Shown: positions 25,835-35,018 of the stretch, in pieces
How the letters are laid out: each line of letters opens with the position of its first letter
Numbering within the stretch: the stretch's first letter is position 1
NCBI GenBank assembly: GCA_965201045.1
Contig: OZ241746.1
Location: forward strand, 5,270,001 to 5,334,000
DNA length: 64,000 bases
Direction: 5' to 3'
Source of the DNA: JAPORK01 sp026710285
GTDB taxonomy: Bacteria > Pseudomonadota > Gammaproteobacteria > Pseudomonadales > Endozoicomonadaceae
Notes under the pieces: model-generated
Told to the model about the DNA's origin: nothing
Databases searched by the model: none
What the model saw: the letters and a program-made list of their open reading frames with translations, nothing else
Translations under genes and position numbers: made by a program

Positions 25835-28285
25835 ATGCCAGCCATTAGCTCAAGAGCAAACACAAAAACTTCACCAAATATTTTAAATCCTGATAATGTA
25901 AAAGATTTTCAGGCTACTCAGGGTAATCTACGAAACTTTGGAGAAAAAAAGGATATACCTGATACTCAAAACAGTGCAGATAAAAGAAACTCTGAAATAA
26001 AAAATAATACTTCTGGCACAGGAAAAACAAGCGGGCAAAGCAGAGCACTCTCTGAAATTGCTTATACAAACCACAAAAATCCTGACAGTTACAATCAAAT
26101 AACAATTGATGAGCAAAAAACAGACAGTCAAGTTAAAAGCAGCACAAACACCACCTCTGCTTATGGCAGAGTCAATGGAGAAAATCAGACAAATATGTTT
26201 ATGAAAGAGAAATGGGAATTAGGCAGTACAGAGGACACTGTTCAACAATCCTTTAATGTTATAAAGGATAAATTAGCGGACATGAAAAAAATAATAAAAG
26301 AAATGATGAAAAAAATGGAAAAAGATCTCGAATATAGAGAAGAAAAAACAGATAATACTCATTTCATCAGAGCACCTGCTTTCAAGACTGCAGCATTATT
26401 TGGTTACCCTGTTATGGAAGGAGGAATGTGCCACAGCTCAGCTAAAGGAGGTCTCCTGGCTTGTATACGTCAGGGTGTACCTGAATATATGGAGAGAATG
26501 AAGTTTATACTTGATATAATGAAGGATGTTGAGCAAAAGGGTTATACCAGAGAAGAATTATACAAAACAATAAAAGAAAAGTGCTTGGGTGGAATATATG
26601 GTAAGAATGCGCATCAGATACTTAACTTTTTTGATGAAATAATGTTATCGAGTGTCTCGATACCGGATGATTCAAGAGAAAATCTTGGTCACCCTGGTCG
26701 ACAATCTTTGGAATTCCCCAGATCGTTATTTGGCGAAGATGAATTTGAATGCAGGCAACCACATCTTAAGGATAAATTTATTGCTCACTTTTCGTCTGAC
26801 GAAATAAAAAACTTTCTCCAAAAGCTCAGGGATGAAAATGGTGATAAACCATGGGGTATGGCAATTGGGTTTGGTAAACATATAATTTCTATTGGGTTTG
26901 ATGGAACCAGATGGTTAGCAGTTAATAGTGATGATCAGATCTATACTGACAGTTTAGATGCAGCTATAAATGTAGCGGTTACTCGATCTTATATCAGGAA
27001 TGGATATTCGCAGGCTGTTCTGCAGATATTGGGAAATGAAGGGGATAACTTATCTATTAATCAGCAGGAGAAAGTAATCATCTCTGGTATAAAGAATAGT
27101 GAGGAATATGCTTTAAAGCGTGATTTGCATCTGGCAATGCAGCATGGGTTTACGGAAACGGCAGAGATGTTAATAGACAAAATAGTAGACAGTTCACCAT
27201 TATTATCTGAGCAACAAAAGATTATTTACCGTCCTGTTATTTCTCAAAAAGGTTCGATGAAAAAAATCGAAGCATGTATAGATAATATAAAAATATTTTT
27301 TCAAAGATTCTTTTTATCGCTCAGAAAGAAAAAACTTTTATCTGCTGAAGAGAGAAAACAGTTATTTATAGATTTACTGAAAGCGAAAGATGATGATTGC
27401 CTACCTCTGCGTATTGCAATGCAGTATGGTTATGCAGAAACAGCAGAGGCATATATAAAGAAAATTGCAAAGATAATTAATAATAAAGAGTGGTTATCTG
27501 CTGAAGAGAAAAAACAGATATTAATAAAATTGTTGCAGACAGATAAACCAGAGGCACCAGAGACAATTTCATTTCTGTTTTCGTCAATATTCTACGGTCA
27601 TATGGAAACAGCAACGGCATATATACAAGCAATTAATAATATATCGTGGTTATCTGCTGAAGAAAAAAAACAAGTAATACTCCAGTTACTTAAAAATGAT
27701 AATGGATATAGTATATGCGCTGCAATACTCAATAATAATCCGAAAGCACTGGAGATATATATGGAGGAAGCTACAAAGTTAATTAAAAGTCTTTCGTTGT
27801 CTGCTAAAAAGAAAGCTGCTCTGCTATTAGATTTACTGACAGTGAAAGTTGATAATAATAGAGGACCTTTCCGGCTTGATCTGTTCCGAAATTATGAAGT
27901 AATGAAGGTGTATATACATAAAATTGTACAAGCAATTACAGAAATATCACCATTATCTTCTGAAGAGAAAACCGCTCTGTTGGAAAAATTACTCATATTG
28001 AAATCTTCTGATGATGATGAGGGTTCAACAGTTTTGGTATATTCCATGTGGAACCCTTGGTATAGAACAGCAGTTAAAGAATATATGAAAACACTTATGT
28101 CAGAACTCAAAAACATTATACCTGCTGAAAAACAAAAGCAGTTCATGACAAAGCTGCTGAAAGAAAAAGGTTTTATGGTATGTACGCCGATAGAAATAGC
28201 TAAAATAGTTGGTGATGAAGAGATAATAAAATTATTTGATCAGGCGCTTGGTTTGACCCGAGAAGTTGCCACCGAACAACATTGA
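25835..28285 (+). CDS. Putative papain-fold cysteine protease effector with helical repeats, copy 2
   Basis: 816 residues from the ATG at 25835. I prefer this start to the in-frame ATG at 25742 because it matches the start of the paralogue and has AGAGGAA before it. The core is kept: Cys in GGMCHSSAKGGLLA, His in GFGKHIISIGFDG, then LAVNSDD. The triad residues are conserved between the copies although flanking residues differ (GICFGS against GMCHSS; SSNNHTT against GFGKHII). A short segment after the disordered N-terminus is replaced (KDKLADMKKIIKEMMKKMEK here), and the helical repeats carry many substitutions. The gene is intact, so both copies are probably under selection. Confidence 0.65.
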   Translation: MPAISSRANTKTSPNILNPDNVKDFQATQGNLRNFGEKKDIPDTQNSADKRNSEIKNNTSGTGKTSGQSRALSEIAYTNHKNPDSYNQITIDEQKTDSQVKSSTNTTSAYGRVNGENQTNMFMKEKWELGSTEDTVQQSFNVIKDKLADMKKIIKEMMKKMEKDLEYREEKTDNTHFIRAPAFKTAALFGYPVMEGGMCHSSAKGGLLACIRQGVPEYMERMKFILDIMKDVEQKGYTREELYKTIKEKCLGGIYGKNAHQILNFFDEIMLSSVSIPDDSRENLGHPGRQSLEFPRSLFGEDEFECRQPHLKDKFIAHFSSDEIKNFLQKLRDENGDKPWGMAIGFGKHIISIGFDGTRWLAVNSDDQIYTDSLDAAINVAVTRSYIRNGYSQAVLQILGNEGDNLSINQQEKVIISGIKNSEEYALKRDLHLAMQHGFTETAEMLIDKIVDSSPLLSEQQKIIYRPVISQKGSMKKIEACIDNIKIFFQRFFLSLRKKKLLSAEERKQLFIDLLKAKDDDCLPLRIAMQYGYAETAEAYIKKIAKIINNKEWLSAEEKKQILIKLLQTDKPEAPETISFLFSSIFYGHMETATAYIQAINNISWLSAEEKKQVILQLLKNDNGYSICAAILNNNPKALEIYMEEATKLIKSLSLSAKKKAALLLDLLTVKVDNNRGPFRLDLFRNYEVMKVYIHKIVQAITEISPLSSEEKTALLEKLLILKSSDDDEGSTVLVYSMWNPWYRTAVKEYMKTLMSELKNIIPAEKQKQFMTKLLKEKGFMVCTPIEIAKIVGDEEIIKLFDQALGLTREVATEQH

Positions 28286-28341
28286 GTAAAACAGAAAAAC
28301 AGGTCTTACACAATGTTTGCCCGGTGAAACGGGCAAAACAC

Positions 28342-28403
28342 CTAATGAGCTTTATCCCAATTGCTTCCGGAGCCTATATCAACAATTAACGGGACATCCA
28401 GCT
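28342..28403 (-). pseudogene. IS1634-type transposase scrap
   Basis: Sixty-two bases equal to 17888-17949, encoding only the LIVDIGTGSNWDEAH-like tip (here SGSNWDKAH). It marks the right boundary of the duplicated segment. The following bases to 28598 hold no gene; AAAACTGGTGTTT occurs at about 28429 and 28582 and may be IS256-type terminal sequence. Confidence 0.7.
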
Positions 28404-28598
28404 TTAATGCGCCTGAGAGATATAGTTAAAACTGGTGTTTAAAAAGTTGAAAAAAAGTAATAAGTCTGTTTGATTTACTGTTAGAAAAAAATGTGAATCA
28501 ATAGAGAATATCATCACGAATAAAAATAATATTATTGAGTTTGAAAATCCAGTTAATTTATTTGATCCGAGTTATTGTCAAAACTGGTGTTTTAAGCT

Positions 28599-29024
28599 TC
28601 ATAAAGCAATGGTCTGATTTGATTCAGTTTGCTCAATTCCATCTTTGAAATTTACTCCTGTGACAACCTTAGGTAGCTGTATGAAACCCCTTAATCGATG
28701 CCAGTTCTTCTCTGCACACTCTCCGAGTTTAAACATCATATGCAGCATGCCGTTGCATGAAAAACAGCCTTTTGATCGTTTTGTACGATGCCTGATCGTA
28801 GCAAATGTTGACTCAATAGGATTGGTTGTTCTCAGGCTCTGCCAATGCTCTGCCAGGAAATCATAAAATACCATAATTTCCTCTTTGTCTTTTATAAGAC
28901 ACTGTGTTACTTTAGGGCGTTTTTCATCATATGTTTCTATAAACAAATTGAGCATTTCTTCAGCTTTTTCTCTGGTTTCTGCCTGCCAGATATTATGTAA
29001 GGTAATGTTTAATTCTGTGTGTCT
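28599..29024 (-). pseudogene. IS256-family transposase, C-terminal fragment
   Basis: About 140 residues. The family-typical segments are HNIWQAETREKAEEML, NPIESTFATIRHRTKRSKGC and MLHMMFKLGECAEKNWHRLRG. Two of the three DDE acids lie in the missing N-terminal part. The frame is open to a stop at 29025-29027 with no start. It lies just downstream of the first RHS gene. Confidence 0.9.
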
Positions 29025-29068
29025 GACTTATAATAATTTTTATATGGGGGGTGAAAGGATACAAATGA

Positions 29069-32000
29069 TCAGACTCCCTGAAAAAACAGTTCGTTTAATT
29101 TATGGAGTTCAGACGGAGGGCGCAGAAATGTTGGTGTTACGGCAAGATAACGAAAATTAAAACCTGCTCGGAGCAATTGAGTGGGAACTACATACTGTTC
29201 ATACATGAATACATTTGGTATTTCACCCAATAACACGCTCTGAGTAAAGCTTGACATGGTCTGCCAGGCAGAGCGGTGTAACTGTGATGCAAATGTTATA
29301 AACCCTAGATTAGTAACAGTATTAGATGCTGTAACATTAAATCCACTGCGACCTGTATTGTTTTGTCGTATAAATATAACGGCGGCAATGACATCATCAA
29401 TATGACACCATGACAGTATTTGCCGACCGCCACCTGCTCGTAAATGTTTTCTGAGTACTTCTGCATCCAATGCCTCTTTTTCTTCAGTTGATTCATTCAA
29501 ATTATCTGATTCAATTGATATTTTTGACTTTGAAATACTCGAATGTTGAAGTGTATTTTGCTTCGAAGAGTCAGTCAATGCTCCTTCATCAGAATTAACT
29601 GCATTAATTATGTTTGTCTGTTTATTTTGAATCAACATATTATCTGCTTCAAGTGAACAAAGTTCCTCCGGACACTCACTGAAACTAATTATAGCGGCAC
29701 TGGCTAATCCAACAATAGCTGCTGTCAGACCTGCCACTGTACTGGCAATATTCAGACCTCTGTTTGTTGACACGGCTGCAGCTGTAACACCCATTGAGCC
29801 GGCAAACACACCAGCAGCTATTAATAATGCAACGACCTGAGGCGGAGCACAGCACCATGCAGCAATGCCTGCACAGAAAACAGTTGATAGCCCTCCCATC
29901 AAAACGGTACCGAGTAAAGTGGCCCACTTTTTATGAATGACTGAAAGTCCCAGTGTGTCTATAACACAAAGTACTTTTCCGAATCCCTGTGATGAGTTGC
30001 CCGAAGGATCTGTTTTCATAACAGGGTTATTACTGCAAAAGGCATAACCATCTCCCACCGGGTCTTCACTGACAAAATAGCGTTGCTTTGGATTGTAAAC
30101 TCTGTGACCGCTACCTAAAAAATGCCAACCGGTGGCAGGGTCTGTTTGTTCACCATCAAATCCCTGTAAGGTCTGTTGATATAAGGGTAAATCGTTGGTA
30201 GGCTGAGCATGCCATACCATACCGTACGGACTGTAGATATTTAATTGTTTTAATATATAGTTGTTGTTTGTGGTTTTATTGAGTACGGCGGTTATATCAT
30301 TTTTGTAATTTTTTTCATAATATTCATCAATAACACCATTGATCGTTTTTGCAACTCCCAGATAACCAATAATATTTATTTTATGATCTGTAGTCATATT
30401 TTCTTCTCCAAGTAAACTTTTACCTCTGTGGAGAAGGTAACGAATATCATGACCAAAGGTGATTGATTTGGCTTCTCTGTTACTGCCATCATAAGCATAA
30501 TAACTGTGTTTACCTCCGGATGTCTCCACAGCAATTATTTGATTAAAAGCATTATACGTCAGGTGATTTTCTTCACCATCGATAATCATATTACCACCCA
30601 TATCATAGGTAAAAGTATTTATTTGCTGGGTTTGATTATTCCACTGTGTACTCATTTTTTGTAAACGCAGTGGTGCCTGTTCACCACCATAGCTATAAGT
30701 AATGACTTTACTGAGTGTTACCATTGTTGTTGTGCTGGTTAACCGCTCTTTTACCCGGGCTATTCGATTTAAAGGGTTAAACGTATAGATTTGTTGGGTA
30801 ATAACAGGTGCATTACCGGGATCTGTGTTTTTAAGTGTGTTATCTCTCGGACATAAAGGTAAACCGGATGATCCGGAGCAATTGACAGTGGTTAAATTAT
30901 CCAGTGAATCATACTGATAATTTAACGTACCTTGTCGATTACCTGATGCACTTTGCTTTAAAGTGGTAATGTTACCCATATTATCGTAACTAAAGTGCCA
31001 TTTTGATAATAGTTTTCCTGAAAGAGTATCTGTTACTTCATCTTGCTGACTATAGTTGTTATAGTGAATTGTCCGTTGCATGCCACTACCATAACGGATT
31101 GCGACAACATACGACAATCCATCATAAACAGGTTCCAGTATTAATTTTTCTGGCTGATGAATGCTGTTATAATAAGCAGCGGATATTCGACCAAAACGAT
31201 CATAAGTACTCTGTACAACATTACCTGAAACATCCGTTGCACTGATTATTTTTCGATCACTGTTATACTGCCATTGCAAGTGATAATCAGGGTAACCATT
31301 TTCTCCTTTATGGGTTAACTGACAGAGTTTACCATCATCACTGTAGGTATAAATAGTTGTGCCGGTTATATCACTCTTTTTTACCGGAAGCATACTTAAT
31401 GGATCATAGGTGGTATGCAGTATTACTTTGCCATTTAGCAATTTATTCACAGGTAATCCCAGATTATTATACTGCCATGAAATAATATATCCTGTTGGTG
31501 TTGTGAGTGTCGCTTGTTTTCCATCTGCTGTATAGGTATATAACATACGTTTTCCATCTTCTCCGGCTTCCCATATCAGTTCTCCCGCTGCATTATAACG
31601 TGCAGAAAAAAGCAGATATTGATGATAATCATTATCCGGTTGGATCCATTTTTGAATAACCTGACCCAGCAGGTTATACACATAACGTATTTTGTCACCT
31701 CTTGGATTAATAATAACTGCAATACGTCCGCTATTATCATAACGTTTGGTGACGATACTACCATTGGGTGCAATCACTGAAGTTACCCTGCCGAAACCGT
31801 CGTAATGTGTGGTGGTAACCTGTGCGCCCGGTAGACTATATCCTCTCAAGCATAACTGCTTTACATCATATAACCGGGAAGAAAAAGCCGGTAATACCAC
31901 CTGTGTGACGGGTTTATCCAGTATATTGCTATGGGTAATGGAAAGTGGTGTGTAATGACCGAATAAATCTTTTGTATAGCTGACAATACAATGATTAGCA

Positions 32001-34465
32001 TTATCGTATTGTTTAACAGCTATTTCACCATCGGGTAAATAAGTATGAACAGGGCGATCCATCACATCATAATCAAACGTTGTTGTCAGTTTATTTCTGT
32101 TACCTGCCTGACTGGTTAAATAATTTACCCTGCTGGTAACCCTGCCATAAGCATCATAAGTGATACTCTGTGTTGGTCGCCAACTATTTTTTTTACCTTT
32201 TCCATCTTCTGTAATAACTTCAGCAAAAGTTTTTAGCAGATGACCGGCTCCGTCAAAAATGACTTTTTGCTGTAAACCATTTGCAGCAGTCATCGTCATC
32301 TGATTAAGCTGTGGCGACAGGGTATAGCTATAATTTTCTTTTATTATCGGAACAGAAACGGCAGAGATACTTTTTTCAGTTAATCGACCCCAGTGATCAT
32401 AATGATACTCCAGGGTTTGTTTACCTTCAGCATCCACTTTTTTAATGACCTGATTGGTTAACAGGCTGGTGGTTTTTATAGTGGATTTTTTAAATTTCCC
32501 GTTGTTTAATTCGATAACTGAATAAGCTGTTTTTTCAGAATGATCTTTGTTCACAGCATAATAATAATCTTTTTTTAGGCTGGTCAGTTGTGCGCCTGGT
32601 GCTGTTGTTCCGGTCAGTGTTTGCTGTTGTAACAGACCATAGGAAAAAGGTTTACTGCTGTCATTATAATAATAGTTTGCTGTTGTAAGATAATCGTTAC
32701 CTGTCTGTATCACTTTACGTGCTAATACCAAAATATAACCGTGACCATTAATATTAGATTCTTTGCGATAATAGTTGTGAGTTATTACCGGGTATAATGC
32801 AGAAGATCCGGCTACTTTTGCAGCAGGGTAGCGTGTCACTGATTCCGTTTGTGAACCGAGCGTCCATCCATCAGGTTCGGCAGGGCAAGCTGCATCTCCC
32901 TGTGCGGGGCAATAAGTTATTTTTTGCATACGACCATAAGCGTCAGTTATACTGATCACTCTTCCTCTGTTATCATACAGATTGCTTTGTATTTCTACTG
33001 AAGTTTGGTTTGAAACTTCACTCCAGTCTTTTGTTATAATTTTCAAAGGTAAACTATAGGTATCTGGCAAATTTTTAAAACTAGTATTTGCACAACCATC
33101 ACGGCGATCAGTACGACAAAAAAAATTCTGAATTTCTGAAATCAGGTGATCATTATTGTCATTGATTGTTTGTGTATTAATGAGTAAATGATATTTATTA
33201 TAGGTACGTATCTGTTTAATAATGCCATTGTCTACCATTGTTTGATAAGTGTAACTGGCTGGCGCAGCAAATAGAATATCCTGCTTTTCTCCTGGTAACA
33301 TAGTTAATCCAGAATTAAATGCTAAATAATTATGTTCATTACTATTGGTTTTATCATAAGAATAGTGAATGATTTTTGCTGGTTGTGTTGTACTGGGGGT
33401 AATCTTTGTTTGAACAACAGCACATAATTTTTTTGTTTGAGCGTCATAATCTAACGCCAGTTTTATAGCACTGTTACAATCATAGTCAATATTTTTTTTC
33501 AGACCGGTAGGGTAGTGTACCTGTGTTAACAGCGATCCAATATAACTAAACTGTATTTGCCATAATTTACCATTGCCGTAAGGTAAAGTAATTCTGTGTA
33601 ATTCATGCTCTGTTTTATATAAGCGAATGTTGACTGCTTTTTTATCATTTGCTGTACTGGTGACGGTAAGATGGTTTTCACTTCGAGTCAGGGTGATTTT
33701 ATGTCCTTCATCATCGCTTATTACATTTAATGCATGTGAACCTGACATATAAAAAAAGTTAACCCCTCTACCGTCCTGTTGCTCCAGACGAATTTCATAG
33801 CCGTCATGATTGAGTATTTCTCTTAAGCCATTAGCATAAGTAATCATAAAGTGATGTTCTTTACTTCCATCAATCTGAATATCATGCAGTTTATGATAAC
33901 GGGGCCACCAATACCCATCGGTATTCTTTTGCAAAATAAAGCTTTGTCCCTGTGATGTAGACAGCTGATTATTATTTGGATTAAAATGGGTTAAATTCCA
34001 ACTCCAGCCAGCTCCCAGTTGATCAGGGTCAGCCATGCTGCCACTGTTATAATCGATATTCAGTGTTATGTTAGGACCACGATCCAGATTACTAATCAGG
34101 CTGCCCACCCTGATATAAGCAGACAGTGTCCCTGTACGCGGATCAACCTGCGTACCCCAGGATTTGTGAAAGTTAAAGGCATTAGACCACACCGGAGTAT
34201 CATCGTTACCATTACTCATATTAAGTAAATTGTGTTTTTTGCTGACTATATTTGCTTTTAATTGAGATTCAACCTGTTTGTGTTCAATGGATTTTGAGAA
34301 TGCTCTTATTGTTGTTAATTTATTGTCTTGCTTATTAACTAAATGTCTTTTTGTAACGGCTGCTGCTTTAATACTGTGCATCTTTATAAATAAAAAAAAT
34401 AACCAGATAGCTAAGAAAAAACAGATGCTTTTTTTATTGAGATATTTATAAGTCTTTTGTTGCAT
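29069..34465 (-). CDS. RHS-repeat protein with TIGR01777 epimerase-like C-terminal tip
   Basis: 1798 residues. A signal-like hydrophobic segment lies at about 12-34. An SpvB/TcdB-like start (VWSNAFNFHKSWGTQVDPRT) leads into dozens of RHS/YD repeats. The RHS core closes near 1455-1490 with YNPKQRYFVSEDPVGDG, then NNPVMKTDPSGN. The tip is variable: two or three hydrophobic helices (about 1500-1590), then from about 1674 a block like the C-terminal third of TIGR01777 sugar-nucleotide epimerases (YfcH/SDR39U1). The matching stretches are GRQILSWCHIDDVIAAVIF, SGFNVTASNTVTNLGF, VLLGEI, VVPTQLLRAGFNFRY. RHS shells normally encapsulate and release a toxic tip. Delivery route is unknown; no immunity gene is evident downstream, where an IS256 scrap lies. 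Confidence 0.85.
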   Translation of the reverse strand: MQQKTYKYLNKKSICFFLAIWLFFLFIKMHSIKAAAVTKRHLVNKQDNKLTTIRAFSKSIEHKQVESQLKANIVSKKHNLLNMSNGNDDTPVWSNAFNFHKSWGTQVDPRTGTLSAYIRVGSLISNLDRGPNITLNIDYNSGSMADPDQLGAGWSWNLTHFNPNNNQLSTSQGQSFILQKNTDGYWWPRYHKLHDIQIDGSKEHHFMITYANGLREILNHDGYEIRLEQQDGRGVNFFYMSGSHALNVISDDEGHKITLTRSENHLTVTSTANDKKAVNIRLYKTEHELHRITLPYGNGKLWQIQFSYIGSLLTQVHYPTGLKKNIDYDCNSAIKLALDYDAQTKKLCAVVQTKITPSTTQPAKIIHYSYDKTNSNEHNYLAFNSGLTMLPGEKQDILFAAPASYTYQTMVDNGIIKQIRTYNKYHLLINTQTINDNNDHLISEIQNFFCRTDRRDGCANTSFKNLPDTYSLPLKIITKDWSEVSNQTSVEIQSNLYDNRGRVISITDAYGRMQKITYCPAQGDAACPAEPDGWTLGSQTESVTRYPAAKVAGSSALYPVITHNYYRKESNINGHGYILVLARKVIQTGNDYLTTANYYYNDSSKPFSYGLLQQQTLTGTTAPGAQLTSLKKDYYYAVNKDHSEKTAYSVIELNNGKFKKSTIKTTSLLTNQVIKKVDAEGKQTLEYHYDHWGRLTEKSISAVSVPIIKENYSYTLSPQLNQMTMTAANGLQQKVIFDGAGHLLKTFAEVITEDGKGKKNSWRPTQSITYDAYGRVTSRVNYLTSQAGNRNKLTTTFDYDVMDRPVHTYLPDGEIAVKQYDNANHCIVSYTKDLFGHYTPLSITHSNILDKPVTQVVLPAFSSRLYDVKQLCLRGYSLPGAQVTTTHYDGFGRVTSVIAPNGSIVTKRYDNSGRIAVIINPRGDKIRYVYNLLGQVIQKWIQPDNDYHQYLLFSARYNAAGELIWEAGEDGKRMLYTYTADGKQATLTTPTGYIISWQYNNLGLPVNKLLNGKVILHTTYDPLSMLPVKKSDITGTTIYTYSDDGKLCQLTHKGENGYPDYHLQWQYNSDRKIISATDVSGNVVQSTYDRFGRISAAYYNSIHQPEKLILEPVYDGLSYVVAIRYGSGMQRTIHYNNYSQQDEVTDTLSGKLLSKWHFSYDNMGNITTLKQSASGNRQGTLNYQYDSLDNLTTVNCSGSSGLPLCPRDNTLKNTDPGNAPVITQQIYTFNPLNRIARVKERLTSTTTMVTLSKVITYSYGGEQAPLRLQKMSTQWNNQTQQINTFTYDMGGNMIIDGEENHLTYNAFNQIIAVETSGGKHSYYAYDGSNREAKSITFGHDIRYLLHRGKSLLGEENMTTDHKINIIGYLGVAKTINGVIDEYYEKNYKNDITAVLNKTTNNNYILKQLNIYSPYGMVWHAQPTNDLPLYQQTLQGFDGEQTDPATGWHFLGSGHRVYNPKQRYFVSEDPVGDGYAFCSNNPVMKTDPSGNSSQGFGKVLCVIDTLGLSVIHKKWATLLGTVLMGGLSTVFCAGIAAWCCAPPQVVALLIAAGVFAGSMGVTAAAVSTNRGLNIASTVAGLTAAIVGLASAAIISFSECPEELCSLEADNMLIQNKQTNIINAVNSDEGALTDSSKQNTLQHSSISKSKISIESDNLNESTEEKEALDAEVLRKHLRAGGGRQILSWCHIDDVIAAVIFIRQNNTGRSGFNVTASNTVTNLGFITFASQLHRSAWQTMSSFTQSVLLGEIPNVFMYEQYVVPTQLLRAGFNFRYLAVTPTFLRPPSELHKLNELFFQGV

Positions 34466-34595
34466 AGTGAAAGAATTTTATCAAAATTAAAATGGAAGAT
34501 ATTTTTAGGGTCTGTTGATGTTTTGCAAAAAAGATTGATATAAGGCTGTAAATCCATAGCGTTAAGTTTGGCACAAACAAAACAAGAGGTTTACA
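34466..34595. promoter_or_regulatory. Upstream region of RHS gene 1 and left flank of IS5 remnant
   Basis: Should carry the RHS promoter on the minus strand. GGGTCTGTTGATGTTTTGC near 34509 looks like the left end of an IS5-type element. No clear -35/-10 pair was identified. Confidence 0.35.
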
Positions 34596-34775
34596 ATGGC
34601 TCGACTCATGCTATCGGATGAATTATGTTCAAAGCTGAAAGCAATTATGCACCAGGTTAGAATATATAACAAGCCTGATTTGAGAATGATGGTTGAAGGT
34701 TTGTTGTATCGCATAAGAATAAGTGACCAGAGAAAACAGTGTCTGAATACTTTTGCCAGTCTGAAGAAGCTTTGA
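34596..34775 (+). pseudogene. IS5-family transposase, N-terminal remnant
   Basis: 59 codons starting MARLMLSDELCSKLKAIM and continuing to NKPDLRMMVEGLLYRIR, the usual N-terminus (DUF4096-type) of IS5-family transposases. After this the sequence departs from the family, where a CPWRDLP-type motif is expected, and stops. The remnant is too short to be active. Confidence 0.8.
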
Positions 34776-34828
34776 TGTAAATTAAGTTTTACGTAGTTTT
34801 ATTTTTTATTTAGTGTTGTTTTAGCAAT

Positions 34829-34953
34829 ACTTCGGACAGTTTTTAAAAATCCACTATAGGTTGAATTGTAAACCATTGATATTAAAAAATATTTTTTATT
34901 AGTATAAAAATACATCCTTTTAAAATCAATTGCTTATAAAAACTGCCCGAAGT
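34829..34953. mobile_element. 125-bp MITE-like element with 17-bp inverted repeats
   Basis: ACTTCGGACAGTTTTTA (34829-34845) and TAAAAACTGCCCGAAGT (34937-34953) are inverted copies with one mismatch. The inner part and the right end recur downstream of tandem genes 2 and 3, but there the left nine bases are replaced by an IS3 terminus. It is the left edge of the amplified unit. Confidence 0.6.
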
Positions 34954-35018
34954 TTTATTTAAGAAAGCCCCTATTATAATAACAGATTGTAGATCATGGT
35001 TTGTCTGCATTAGTGCTT

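Larger units (their letters stand above)
25369..28403. repeat. Segmental duplication, copy 2 (partner 14895-17949)
   Basis: Same order as copy 1: CACGAGTTTCGCAATAACAG, TIR element (25639-25794), protease-like gene, hairpin, and the last 62 bases of the IS1634-type fragment. The left edge interrupts an IS66 transposase and the right edge stops at CATCCAGCT. Copy 1 carries more of the IS1634 fragment, so copy 1 is nearer to the original state (inference). Confidence 0.9.

Noticed and set aside
28885..29160. 91-codon plus-strand frame between the IS256 fragment and RHS gene 1
   Set aside because: Its coding strand is opposite to both real features and overlaps both; no family match.
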